From Gemella haemolysans (GTDB lineage Bacteria; Bacillota; Bacilli; Staphylococcales; Gemellaceae), in the NCBI RefSeq assembly GCF_901873445.1, contig NZ_CABFLN010000077.1:1-62252 (forward strand): a stretch of DNA of 62,252 nt, given 5' to 3'. The position numbers were made by a program, and so were the translations under genes. The notes beneath the pieces are model-generated. The model saw only the letters and a list, made by a program, of their open reading frames with translations, did not search any database and was not told the origin of the DNA. This document shows, piece by piece, positions 42,958 through 52,853 of this stretch. Every line of letters starts with the position of its first letter. Position 1 is the stretch's first letter.

Positions 42958-43570
42958 CTATACATTCCTCCTCTACTGGTAATCCCAAAGCACTTAATGG
43001 TATGTAATTAAAATAATATCCACAACCTACTGAAATAATATAATCTAATACATCCTTATATTTTCGTTGTGAAAACCATTCTTTCTCTAATAAATAATAA
43101 TATTTAACTTCTTTATTTAACGGAGAAAATAGCTTTCTGTATTGTTTTAATTTAAAATCACAAGTTTGTAATTTTTCATCTACACTACCACTTCCACTTT
43201 GAGTTTTCTTCTCTATTATAAATACTGTATTTTTTTCTATCACAAAAATTGCATCATCTGGTAATAATTTACTAGATATTATTTTTGTATAGTCGTAACC
43301 ATCTATTTCGTCAAAATATCTATATAAACCCTCTTTTCTAAAAATTCTAGCTACTTCTTCTTGTTTATATAATACTATCCATCTTGCAGTTTTTTCTCCC
43401 GAGCGCAACTTTCTCCCTATAATAACTTTTCCGTTCTTTCTAGAAGTATCAAAATCACAATTTTTCACTTCATAATTCTTCAATCTAGAAATAATTTCTT
43501 TTAAGTCTGTCTGCAATTCAAATTCCAAACCAGTCTTCGTATTTACTCCACCTATTCCGTCTTTAATCAT
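42947..43570 (-). CDS. Extra PD-(D/E)XK nuclease-like protein inside the DpnII cassette
   Basis: 207 aa. An N-terminal GGVNTKTGLEFE is followed by an ExK-type core (PDDAIFVIEKNTVFIIEKKTQSG, about 118-140) with a basic end. It fits a PD-(D/E)XK nuclease but is not DpnII-like; the GG-x-NTKTGLxFE start recurs in uncharacterised restriction-type proteins as I recall. It overlaps the upstream methylase by 4 bp and the endonuclease by 11 bp, so it belongs to the same operon. Function unknown; possibly a second endonuclease or helper. Confidence 0.7.
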   Translation of the reverse strand: MIKDGIGGVNTKTGLEFELQTDLKEIISRLKNYEVKNCDFDTSRKNGKVIIGRKLRSGEKTARWIVLYKQEEVARIFRKEGLYRYFDEIDGYDYTKIISSKLLPDDAIFVIEKNTVFIIEKKTQSGSGSVDEKLQTCDFKLKQYRKLFSPLNKEVKYYYLLEKEWFSQRKYKDVLDYIISVGCGYYFNYIPLSALGLPVEEECIDEV

Positions 43571-44325
43571 TTTACTGCCTCCAATCTTCTTTTAGCAATA
43601 TCTAGATATTCTTCTTTAAAATCTATTCCTACAAATTTACGCTCTAATCTTTTAGCTACAACTCCTGTTGTCCCACTTCCTACAAAAGGATCTAAAACAT
43701 AATCTCCCTTTTCTGTACTTGCTAAAATAATTCTTTCCAATAAATATTCTGGTTTTTGAGTAGGATGTTTCCCTGCCCATTTTTCACTAATTTTTGTTAA
43801 AGGACCTGTCCAGACATCTTTCATTTGCTTTCCATTATTGATTTCCTTCATCAAATCATAATTATAGTAATGTCTGGCATATTTATCAGCTTTTCTTGCC
43901 CATAATATAGTCTCCGTAGAATGCGTAAAATATCTACATGATAAGTTTGGTGCTGGATTAGTTTTTTGCCATGTTATATTATTTAATATTTTAAATCCTT
44001 CTTGCTCTAGAGCCATACCAACTGAATAAATATTGTGTAACGTTCCCGAAATCCAAATTGTTCCATTTGGTTTTAAAACTCTTTTAGCTTTTCTTATCCA
44101 TTCTCGATTAAAGTTATGCTTTTCTTCAAAAGATGATATTTTATCCCAATCACCTTTATTAACAGAAACTACTTTTCCTCCAGAATTTGAAAAACCATCA
44201 TTACTTAAAAAATATGGTGGATCAGCAAAAATCATATCAATACTTTCACTTTTAATTTTTTCGATAACCTCAAATGTATCACCTAAAGCGAGTGTACAGT
44301 TATCTTTTTTATAATATATGTCCAT
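43567..44325 (-). CDS. dpnA: DpnA-like adenine DNA methyltransferase
   Basis: 252 aa beta-class methylase. The catalytic motif is ADPPYFLSNDG near the N-terminus, and the SAM motif VLDPFVGSGTTGVVAKRL is C-terminal. It matches the second methylase (DpnA) of DpnII cassettes, which also acts on single-stranded GATC DNA and protects incoming DNA during transformation. GGGAGGAAGC precedes the ATG. Confidence 0.92.
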   Translation of the reverse strand: MDIYYKKDNCTLALGDTFEVIEKIKSESIDMIFADPPYFLSNDGFSNSGGKVVSVNKGDWDKISSFEEKHNFNREWIRKAKRVLKPNGTIWISGTLHNIYSVGMALEQEGFKILNNITWQKTNPAPNLSCRYFTHSTETILWARKADKYARHYYNYDLMKEINNGKQMKDVWTGPLTKISEKWAGKHPTQKPEYLLERIILASTEKGDYVLDPFVGSGTTGVVAKRLERKFVGIDFKEEYLDIAKRRLEAVK

Positions 44326-44338
44326 AATGCTTCCTCCC

Positions 44339-45181
<843 letters not shown>

Positions 45182-45184
45182 TTA

Positions 45185-45193
45185 ATTATATCA
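45185..45193 (-). promoter_or_regulatory. Extended -10 promoter of the DpnII-type cassette
   Basis: TGATATAAT (45185-45193, minus strand) gives TGN plus a perfect -10; the predicted start is the A of the dpnM ATG (45178). There is no good -35. The DpnII operon of S. pneumoniae is known to use an extended -10 promoter alone. Confidence 0.75.
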
Positions 45194-45501
45194 CATCTTC
45201 CTATCTTATATAAATCAACAATTTAAATTCTAATATTTTACTATTATAACCTAATATTACAAAAGAGGAAACATTTTGTAATTAAAACCTTTATAATTTT
45301 TATAAAGCTTCATCTCTAATAAAATTCTCATGCGAATTCATGTGGAGCTAGTGCAGAATTTTACATCTATCTATTTTCTCTATAAACCGAAAACAAACGA
45401 AAAAGATTTACATAATCAAACACTTTACACTTGATTATATAAATCTTATTTTAAACTTTCTAAAAGTAAGCTAAAACGCTAAAACTTCTGTTTAAACACT
45501 T
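45191..45501. other. Intergenic region between the DpnII cassette and the GNAT gene
   Basis: Very AT-rich. It holds the terminator hairpin at 45403-45447. Otherwise I see no gene or RNA. Confidence 0.6.
45400..45450 (-). terminator. Terminator downstream of the GNAT gene and selenium operon
   Basis: AAGATTTATATAATCAA / TTGATTATGTAAATCTT on the minus strand (45431-45447 with 45403-45419), followed by TTTTCGTTT. Confidence 0.8.
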
Positions 45502-45939
45502 TTATTTTAATACTTTTATAAATCTTTTTTGAACTTTATCACAGATATACCCGATATGTTCATAGAATTTATGCGCTTCTTCACGTTTCATGGCAGAATT
45601 TAATCTAATAAAGCTAATATTATTGTCTACGGCATAGTCTTCTAACTTATTCATAAGTTTTCTACCTATTCCCCTACCTTGAAAATCAGGATTAACAGCA
45701 AGTCCTAAAATATTTAATCCTAGATCACTATAGAAACTTTCATACATTTGAGCATGAACGAATCCTATAATCTTCCCTATATTTTCATCTTCATAACCGA
45801 TAATAATATGTTGTTTCTTATCATTAGTTAGTTTTTCTATTTGTTTTTTTACATTTTCAACATCTACATCATACCCTAATGCTACTTTACAAATTTCTGC
45901 TACATCTTGTGTATCTTCTATATTTATTTCCCTAAACAT
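45502..45939 (-). CDS. GNAT-family N-acetyltransferase
   Basis: 145 aa with the acetyl-CoA loop NPDFQGRGIGRKLMNKLE at about 85-102 and AHKFYEHIGY at the end. Start at 45939 with AGAAGGTGAGT upstream; a TTG eight codons earlier lacks a site. It follows selA by about 55 bp in the same direction. Substrate unknown. Confidence 0.85.
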   Translation of the reverse strand: MFREINIEDTQDVAEICKVALGYDVDVENVKKQIEKLTNDKKQHIIIGYEDENIGKIIGFVHAQMYESFYSDLGLNILGLAVNPDFQGRGIGRKLMNKLEDYAVDNNISFIRLNSAMKREEAHKFYEHIGYICDKVQKRFIKVLK

Positions 45940-45993
45940 ATACTCACCTTCTAGTTTTATCAAATATTATTTAATGTATGCTTAAATTCTAAT

Positions 45994-47376
45994 CTACTTC
46001 GCGACTTCTATTAAAGCTTGTTTAACTAAATCGAATTCTCTAGTGCGAAGAGTTCTCATATCAAGAATTAATTCATTATCTTTAATTCGTGTAATAATAG
46101 GTATTTCTACTTCTAAAAGACGACGTTCTAGTTCTGTAGCACTTAGTCTTGGATGTTCTAATTTTACTACAACACTTTCTAAGTAACTTGCTGGATAGCT
46201 TCCTCCACCGACTTCTGCCTTATCTTCAGCTATTGTAATCTTGAAGTCTAAGTCACTAAGTCTTATTTTTAGAACATCTGCTTTTTCAAATAAACGTTCT
46301 TTTGATAATGAAATCATATGTAACGTTGGAATGTGTTCTAACGCTTCTTTCTCGTCTAAGTATAGTTTTAAAGTAGCTTCTAATGCAGCTAAAGTCATCT
46401 TATCTACACGTAACGTACGAGTAAGCTGGTTCTTTTTCATTTTTTCTATATATTCTTTTTTACCAACGATAATACCTGCTTGTGGTCCTCCCAGAAGTTT
46501 ATCCCCACTGAAAGTTACTATATCAATACCACTATCAAGCACTTCTTTTACAGTTGGCTCATAAGGTAAACCATATTTAGAAAAATCAACGAACTGACCG
46601 CTTCCTAAGTCATTTATAGATACTAGTTCATTTTCACGAGCAAGGTAAGATATCTCTTCATTAGATACTTCTTTAGTAAATCCTACAATCTTATAGTTAC
46701 TAGTATGCACTTTTAACAATGCTCCTGTATTGTCATTAATTGCATTCTCGTAGTCTTTTAAGTGTGTTTTATTCGTAGTACCTACTTCAATAGGAGTACC
46801 ACCACTTAGTTTTATAATTTCAGGAATTCTGAATGCCCCACCGATTTCTACCAGCTCTCCACGAGAAACTACTATTTCCTTGTCTTTAACTAGTGTATTT
46901 AATGTTAATAGTACAGCCGCAGCATTGTTGTTAACTACAAGGACATCTTCTGCACCTGTTAATTTTTTGATAATATCAATAAGATGGACATAACGACTTC
47001 CACGTTTTTTATTATCAATATCAAACTCAAGATTAGAATAGTTAAATGCTACACTCTCAATATTTTCTTTAATCTTCTGACTCAGTAAACTACGACCTAA
47101 GTTTGTGTGTAAAATTGTCCCAGTTGCATTTATAACTCGACGTAAAGAATTTCTGTCTTCTTTTTTTACTATTTGTGTAACTTCTACTACAATTTTCTCT
47201 AAACTTGGAACTTCGAATAATTCTTCATTTAGTATTTCTTGTTTAATTCTATCAATATATTCTTTTATCGCTGATTTTACCGCTACTTCTGCATATTCAT
47301 TTATTAGTGCTTTTACTTCATCTAATAATAAAATTTTATTTATTGCGGGAATTTGTGATAATAATTGTTTTGACAT
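45994..47376 (-). CDS. selA: SelA, L-seryl-tRNA(Sec) selenium transferase
   Basis: 460-aa PLP enzyme that turns Ser-tRNA(Sec) into Sec-tRNA(Sec) with selenophosphate. INATGTILHTNLGRSLLS and VTFSGDKLLGGPQAG (PLP Lys) are diagnostic. Lies 10 bp downstream of the csd gene. With selB and selD here it forms a nearly full Sec-decoding set. Confidence 0.95.
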   Translation of the reverse strand: MSKQLLSQIPAINKILLLDEVKALINEYAEVAVKSAIKEYIDRIKQEILNEELFEVPSLEKIVVEVTQIVKKEDRNSLRRVINATGTILHTNLGRSLLSQKIKENIESVAFNYSNLEFDIDNKKRGSRYVHLIDIIKKLTGAEDVLVVNNNAAAVLLTLNTLVKDKEIVVSRGELVEIGGAFRIPEIIKLSGGTPIEVGTTNKTHLKDYENAINDNTGALLKVHTSNYKIVGFTKEVSNEEISYLARENELVSINDLGSGQFVDFSKYGLPYEPTVKEVLDSGIDIVTFSGDKLLGGPQAGIIVGKKEYIEKMKKNQLTRTLRVDKMTLAALEATLKLYLDEKEALEHIPTLHMISLSKERLFEKADVLKIRLSDLDFKITIAEDKAEVGGGSYPASYLESVVVKLEHPRLSATELERRLLEVEIPIITRIKDNELILDMRTLRTREFDLVKQALIEVAK

Positions 47377-47386
47377 AATAATTCTC

Positions 47387-48538
47387 CTAAATTTCTTTTG
47401 CTAATGTTTTTATAGCATTAATAGCATAGTCTACTTCTTCTTCTGTATTCATACTAGAAAAAGAAAATCTCACTATACCTTGTTCTTTTGTCCCTAATAC
47501 CTCATGCATCAGAGGTGCACAGTGTGCTCCAGGTCTAACAGCAATGTCATATTCTTCAGCAAGTACATCTGCAACATCCGAAGCTGAAATTCCTTTGAAG
47601 TTCAATGAAACTACTGCTGTACGTTCTTTTGTAAAATCTCCATAAAACTCTAAACAATCTAAGTCTTTTAATTCGTTATAGAATTTGTTCGCAAAATTCA
47701 TCTGTTTTTTATAAAGATTTTCTATTCCCTGTCTATTAATATATTTTATTCCCTCATGCAAACCTAAGATTCCTGCAGTATTAAGCGTACCTGCTTCTAA
47801 GCGCAGTGGATATTCTCCTGGATGTTTCTCATCGAAAGTTCTAACTCCACTTCCACCGACTTTAAATCTCTTAATTTCAGGTTCTTTAAGTCTTACACAT
47901 AGTCCACCAATTCCTTGTGGTCCGTACAGACTTTTATGCCCAGTAAAACATAATATATCTATTCCTAGTTCATCTATATTGATAGGCACTACCCCAGCAG
48001 TTTGCGAAGCATCAACAACTGAAATAAGATTGTGTTTTTTACATATAGCCGCAACTTTTTCCAAGTCTACTATATTTCCTGTAACATTCGAACCATGAGT
48101 GATAGCGATCATTTTTGTATTAGGTTTGATAGCTTTTTCTAACTCCTCATAGTCGATTAATCCTGTTTTTCCAGCTCTAACAATCGTATAGTCACATCCT
48201 ATTATTTCATGAGCTAAATAAACTGGTCTTAATACTGAATTATGTTCCATTGAAGTCGTAATTACATGATCATCTTTTTCTAATAATCCTAGTATTGCTA
48301 TATTTAGACTTTCTGTAGAATTACTCGTAAATACTACTCTATCTTCATCTTTCATACCAAAAAATTTTGCAATATCATTTCTTGCTTCAAACACTTCACG
48401 AAAAGCGTTATTCGCTTCATAATAACTGCCCCTTGATGCATTTGCATATTTCGCCGATGATAGTACTTCATAGACTTTGTCCGCTACTTCCTTAGGTTTT
48501 TTTAGCGATGTTGCTCCATAGTCGAAATAATAACTCAT
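47387..48538 (-). CDS. Cysteine desulfurase-family protein (TIGR01977 type)
   Basis: 383-aa class V aminotransferase fold. The PLP Lys is in CFTGHKSLYGPQG; the substrate Cys region is VRPGAHCAPLMH. It matches the EF2568-like subfamily often seen in selenium gene clusters. It may supply selenium from selenocysteine or cysteine to SelD; specificity is not proven. Part of the selenium operon. Confidence 0.9.
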   Translation of the reverse strand: MSYYFDYGATSLKKPKEVADKVYEVLSSAKYANASRGSYYEANNAFREVFEARNDIAKFFGMKDEDRVVFTSNSTESLNIAILGLLEKDDHVITTSMEHNSVLRPVYLAHEIIGCDYTIVRAGKTGLIDYEELEKAIKPNTKMIAITHGSNVTGNIVDLEKVAAICKKHNLISVVDASQTAGVVPINIDELGIDILCFTGHKSLYGPQGIGGLCVRLKEPEIKRFKVGGSGVRTFDEKHPGEYPLRLEAGTLNTAGILGLHEGIKYINRQGIENLYKKQMNFANKFYNELKDLDCLEFYGDFTKERTAVVSLNFKGISASDVADVLAEEYDIAVRPGAHCAPLMHEVLGTKEQGIVRFSFSSMNTEEEVDYAINAIKTLAKEI

Positions 48539-48592
48539 ATCCCTTACCTTATCTAAGTCAATTTTGTACGATGACTTAGCTCCCTTCTTTAT

Positions 48593-50476
48593 TTATTTTT
48601 TCGCCAATACTCGATAATTTTCTACACGTTTAGTAATTCCTAGCTTATCGATATATTCTAAAATAGCCATAGAATATTTTCTACTAGACCCTGTCATATC
48701 TCTAAATTCAGCTAATCCCATTTGTTCATTCGCACTAAAGTGATCTTCTACTTTTTGAATAGCTTCTTTTAATACATTAACATGTAATACTAAATCAGTA
48801 TCTAATCTAACTATTGTATTGTCGATTAGAGATTCTAATATCTCAACTTTCGGTTTTTCTCCGTTTGTTAAATCTTTAATAGTCGGTGGTGTAAATCCTC
48901 CTTCTAATAAAGCCTTCTCTATTCTTTCTTTTTCAGCCAATTGTTTCTTATCATAATTAACTACGAAATCTTTTTCAGCTACTAAGTTACCTTCTAGTCG
49001 AATTTCGTTGTTCGCTATAAATAGATCAAGTAGCTCTAATGTTTCTTTTTGAGAAAGTTTAAACTTAGAAAGTACCTCAATTTTAGGAATACCAACTTTC
49101 AATTTGAATCTATTATGATATTCTACTAATAATTTTTTCAGTTTTTCTAATACTTCTTCATATTTTTTCTTATGAATATATCCTAACTTAGTCTCATAAA
49201 CTGTAGCTGTTTCTATTAGTTGTGCCAGTGATTCCACTATCTCTTCTTCTGGAAGTTGTAAATCTTTTACGATACTATCTTTAGAAACTAAATAGTTATT
49301 GTGTGATAGTATATAATTAGCTATTAAATCTGATATATTCCCTTCAAGTTGCACTTTAAGTTTTTCAAGAATTTCTTCATTAAATCTGCTATGTTTTTTT
49401 GGACTAGCATCAAGAATTACTCCTCCACCTATTGTAATCATTGGTGAATAAGTACGAATGATAAATTTATCATAATTTTTAACTGCTATTTCATCTTCTA
49501 GTCTAAGTTGAGCAAAACTACTCTCTCCTGCTTTTAATAAGTCAGTCCCAAGTGGTACAACCCTTGCCATAACTTCTTCAGTACCTATATATACACGCAC
49601 TCTATCCCATAGTTCAAGATTAGCTCTCTCATCATTGATTAATTTAATCTCACTATCTAGCATATAAGTTTTTGTTAATGAATCTGCAGTCGCTAAAGTG
49701 TCTCCACGTTTTACATCATCAAACTTGATATTCGCTAAGTTTATGGCTGTTCTTTGACCTGCGTAGGCTTTTTCTACATCTTTTGCGTGAACTTGTATAT
49801 TTCTTACTTTTGTTTTTATTCCTTTTGGATAAATAACAAGTTCATCCCCTACATTTACTACACCTTCCGTAAGAGTTCCTGTAACAACTGTGCCGAATCC
49901 TTTTACCTGGAATGAACGATCGATATTAAGTCTAGCATTTTTCTCTATATTTTTCGCTTCGATATCTTCTGTTTTCTTATCAATTGTTTCTAATAGATTG
50001 TCTAAACCTTTTTTACTAATTGAGTCTACTTCTATAATTGGAGAATTCTCCAGAACTGTTCCAGCGATGAATTCTCGAATATCTTCTTTAACAAGTTCTC
50101 GATATTCTTCTTCAACTAAATCTATTTTCGTCATTACGATAATGTAGTTTTCAATTCCTAGTAACGTTAAGATATCAATATGTTCTTTCGTCTGAGGCAT
50201 TATACCTTCTCTTGAATCAACTAGTAATAATACTAAGTTTATCCCACTAACTCCAGCTAGCATATTTTTAATAAATTTTTCATGTCCGGGAACATCAACT
50301 ACACCGCATCTTTTTCCACTTGGTAGATCAAAATAAGCAAATCCAAGATTTATTGACATTCCTCTATCTTTTTCTTCTTGAGTAGTATCTGTTTCAATAC
50401 CACTTAGAGCTTTTATCAGGGTCGTCTTCCCGTGATCTATATGCCCTGCAGTACCAATAATTACATTGTTATTCAT
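48593..50476 (-). CDS. selB: SelB, selenocysteine-specific elongation factor
   Basis: 627 aa. GTPase motifs TAGHIDHGKTTL, DVPGHEKFIKNML and MTKIDL; EF-Tu-like domains 2-3; then a C-terminal set of winged helices (ending AILEYIDKLGITKRVEN) that bind SECIS RNA. Brings Sec-tRNA(Sec) to UGA. Start at 50476 with AAGGTGA upstream; the GTG at 50485 overlaps that site. Confidence 0.96.
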   Translation of the reverse strand: MNNNVIIGTAGHIDHGKTTLIKALSGIETDTTQEEKDRGMSINLGFAYFDLPSGKRCGVVDVPGHEKFIKNMLAGVSGINLVLLLVDSREGIMPQTKEHIDILTLLGIENYIIVMTKIDLVEEEYRELVKEDIREFIAGTVLENSPIIEVDSISKKGLDNLLETIDKKTEDIEAKNIEKNARLNIDRSFQVKGFGTVVTGTLTEGVVNVGDELVIYPKGIKTKVRNIQVHAKDVEKAYAGQRTAINLANIKFDDVKRGDTLATADSLTKTYMLDSEIKLINDERANLELWDRVRVYIGTEEVMARVVPLGTDLLKAGESSFAQLRLEDEIAVKNYDKFIIRTYSPMITIGGGVILDASPKKHSRFNEEILEKLKVQLEGNISDLIANYILSHNNYLVSKDSIVKDLQLPEEEIVESLAQLIETATVYETKLGYIHKKKYEEVLEKLKKLLVEYHNRFKLKVGIPKIEVLSKFKLSQKETLELLDLFIANNEIRLEGNLVAEKDFVVNYDKKQLAEKERIEKALLEGGFTPPTIKDLTNGEKPKVEILESLIDNTIVRLDTDLVLHVNVLKEAIQKVEDHFSANEQMGLAEFRDMTGSSRKYSMAILEYIDKLGITKRVENYRVLAKK

Positions 50477-50576
50477 ACAATTCACCTTTACACTTTATAT
50501 TAAGAATAGAGATTATGAGAGAGAACTTTACAAAATAGATTTTAAACTTTCTCTATAATAACCTCTATCCAAAATT

Positions 50577-50852
50577 TTATTTTAATTTATAATCTTTTAA
50601 TTCTGTTATTATTCTTTTGATTCCAGCTTTTCTAGAATAATACAAACCACGATATTCGATTTTTTCATCCTCTAACATTCTTACAACATTATCGAAATTA
50701 TCCCAAGCTGTTTTTAGCATAAATCCACAACCTACACCTATAGATGGATGTGTTGGAATAAGTGATGCTCCCATTTCTCTTTCTAGACAAATGTTATCCG
50801 CCTTTATTGAATCGTGTGTACTATTAAAAACTACTAATCCTTCTTCTACCAT
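50577..50852 (-). CDS. DUF3343 putative selenium or sulfur carrier
   Basis: 91-aa protein with a VGCGFMLKTAW segment; DUF3343 (putative Se/S carrier-like) proteins occur in bacterial selenium clusters. Eight bp after yedF. It may carry selenium to SelD or YedF. Confidence 0.85.
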   Translation of the reverse strand: MVEEGLVVFNSTHDSIKADNICLEREMGASLIPTHPSIGVGCGFMLKTAWDNFDNVVRMLEDEKIEYRGLYYSRKAGIKRIITELKDYKLK

Positions 50853-50860
50853 GCTTCCTC

Positions 50861-51661
50861 CTACGGTTGAATTACTTTGTTAGCTTTTCTCATGTCTTCT
50901 ACGATGAAGTACATGTTAGTTGGATTTCCAACCGCTAAATCAATATTGTGGTAGTCGATACATGCTCCACAACAAACTATCTCTACTCCACCTTCTTCTA
51001 GTGTTTTTAGCTCTTCTAGTACGTGGCTTCGAGTTTTATCTACTAAAATTCCACCATTATTGTAGAAAATAATTTTTTTAGGAAGAACTTCTTGTTCACC
51101 TAAAGCATAAAGATATGCTTTAATTAATCTTTTACCTAGTTCTTCACTACCATGTCCCATTTGATCTTTGTTAATCACAACGATATAGCTGTCATCTTTA
51201 ACTACTGGTAAAGCTTCTAATTGCGGAGTTTCTTCTCTTGTAATTTCAACTTTGAAGCCACCTTCAATATCAGAAACTTTGAACTCATAACTGTTTTTAT
51301 CAGCAAATTTTCTAAGACTTTCTACACTATCTTCAGTTTTTACTAATAAAGTTACTTTCGTATCTTCTTCTAGTGCACGTGTAGCTTGAGTTACAGGAAC
51401 AACGCATTTATCACACAATGTATCCACAACTACTCCTTCATTCACTTCTCCCTTAGAAATAGTAACGATATATTTATCTTTTGTTTCTTCTTTTACCGAG
51501 AAATTGAAGCCTAATTGTGTAGCCATTTTTTCTAAGTTTTGAGTAGCTATAACATTGTCTACGATTGTTTCTACTACATCATTTTCTAGTAATAATTTTT
51601 TTGTTTGAATAACTGGCATTGGGCAAGCTAAGCCTTGTGCATCTAAAATTTCTTTTTTCAT
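50861..51661 (-). CDS. yedF: YedF, selenium metabolism protein with TusA-like domain
   Basis: 266 aa: N-terminal SirA/TusA domain with LDAQGLACPMPVIQTKKLL (CPxP Cys), then a DsrE-like C-terminal part ending EIVCCGACIDYH. Matches the selenium-linked YedF family (TIGR03527). Lies between selD and the DUF3343 gene in the operon. Confidence 0.9.
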   Translation of the reverse strand: MKKEILDAQGLACPMPVIQTKKLLLENDVVETIVDNVIATQNLEKMATQLGFNFSVKEETKDKYIVTISKGEVNEGVVVDTLCDKCVVPVTQATRALEEDTKVTLLVKTEDSVESLRKFADKNSYEFKVSDIEGGFKVEITREETPQLEALPVVKDDSYIVVINKDQMGHGSEELGKRLIKAYLYALGEQEVLPKKIIFYNNGGILVDKTRSHVLEELKTLEEGGVEIVCCGACIDYHNIDLAVGNPTNMYFIVEDMRKANKVIQP

Positions 51662-51688
51662 ACTTATATTCTCCTATTGTCTTCCGAG

Positions 51689-52714
51689 TTATTTAATAAT
51701 AACTGCTTTTTCTTGTTTTTCTATAACTTTACCTACTATAGAACTCTTAATTTCAAGAGTGTTTAGTTTTTCTAATAATTCGTACGCTTCACTTTCTGGT
51801 AAACTTATTAAAAGTCCTCCTGATGTTTGTGGATCATACATTATTTCTTCTAATGCAAAGTCTTTAATCTGATATTCTACATTTGGCTCAACGAATGTTC
51901 TGTTAAGTTGACCACCTGCGGTAATAACAAATTCATTTGCACATTTATACGCTTCTTCAATATATGGAATATCTTTCGAATATACTTCTGCTGAATATTT
52001 ACCATCCAACATTTCTACAAGATGTCCTAAAAAACCGAATCCTGTAATATCTGTACAACTATTAACATTAAAATCTTTCATCATTTGAGCAGAATATTTA
52101 TTAAGTGTTGTCATTTGCTTAACGCTTTGAGCAAATGATTCTTCTGAACATTCTTTTACCATATGAGCTGTATTAATAATACTCACTCCTAATGGTTTTG
52201 TTACGATTAATAAATCTCCTACTTTACAATTGTTATTTTGTAATATTTTATCAGGATGAACTATTCCTGTTACTGATAATCCGTATTTTGGTGTTGCATC
52301 ATGAATAGAGTGCCCTCCTGCAAGAACCCCTCCTGCTTCGTGAACTTTCTCCGCTCCACCTTTTAATATTTGATGTAAAATTTCTAAGTCCATATTCTCT
52401 GGGAAAGCTACTATATTTAATGCTGAGATAACTTCTCCACCCATTGCATAAACGTCACTAAGCGCATTAGTTGCTGCAATTTGCCCATATAGATATGGAT
52501 CATTTATCATTGTTGTAAAGAAATCTAATGTTTGAATAATCGCCTTATCTTCGGAAATTTTATAAACGGCTGCATCATCCGAAGATTCATAGCCAACTAC
52601 TAAATTTTTATCTTCTTTTTTTGGAAGGTCTTTTAGTATATCTGATAAGGCTCCCGGCCCTATTTTCGAGTTTCAACCTCCACACACAATCATGTTCATT
52701 TTCTTCTCTGACAT
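51689..52714 (-). CDS. selD: SelD, selenide water dikinase, itself a selenoprotein (in-frame UGA)
   Basis: 341 aa when UGA at 52673-52675 is read as Sec. ATG 52714 has AGGAGG upstream, and the frame MSEKKMNMIVCGG-U-NSKIGPGAL runs past the UGA into the standard SelD body without a further stop. The UGA is at the active-site position that is Cys or Sec in this family. The RNA just after it can fold AUAGGGC-CGGGA-GCCUUAU, a bacterial SECIS-like hairpin. A start at 52510 would miss the catalytic loop. It makes selenophosphate. First gene of the operon. Confidence 0.93.
52642..52660 (-). promoter_or_regulatory. Likely bacterial SECIS hairpin in selD
   Basis: Seven-pair stem AUAGGGC / GCCUUAU with a five-base loop CGGGA, about 12 bases after the UGA in the mRNA. 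G residues in the loop fit SECIS elements read by SelB. Confidence 0.75.
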
Positions 52715-52798
52715 ATTTACCTCCTATACTACTACTTATCTATAATTATACTACTTCACACTATAATTTAAAAGCATTATTTAGTTTTTTAATGTAAA

Positions 52799-52842
52799 AT
52801 AGACAACTAACAGATAGTAATTTTCATCTGTTAATTGTCTAT
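52799..52842. terminator. Terminator between surface protein gene and selD
   Basis: ATAGACAACTAACAGAT / ATCTGTTAATTGTCTAT stem with a T run on the minus strand; it ends the surface protein transcript. Confidence 0.82.
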
Positions 52843-52853
52843 AATTTTGTTTA

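Noticed and set aside
51689..52510. Short SelD starting at 52510
   Set aside because: Would lack the ATP loop and catalytic residue; the frame continues upstream through the UGA to a well-placed ATG.
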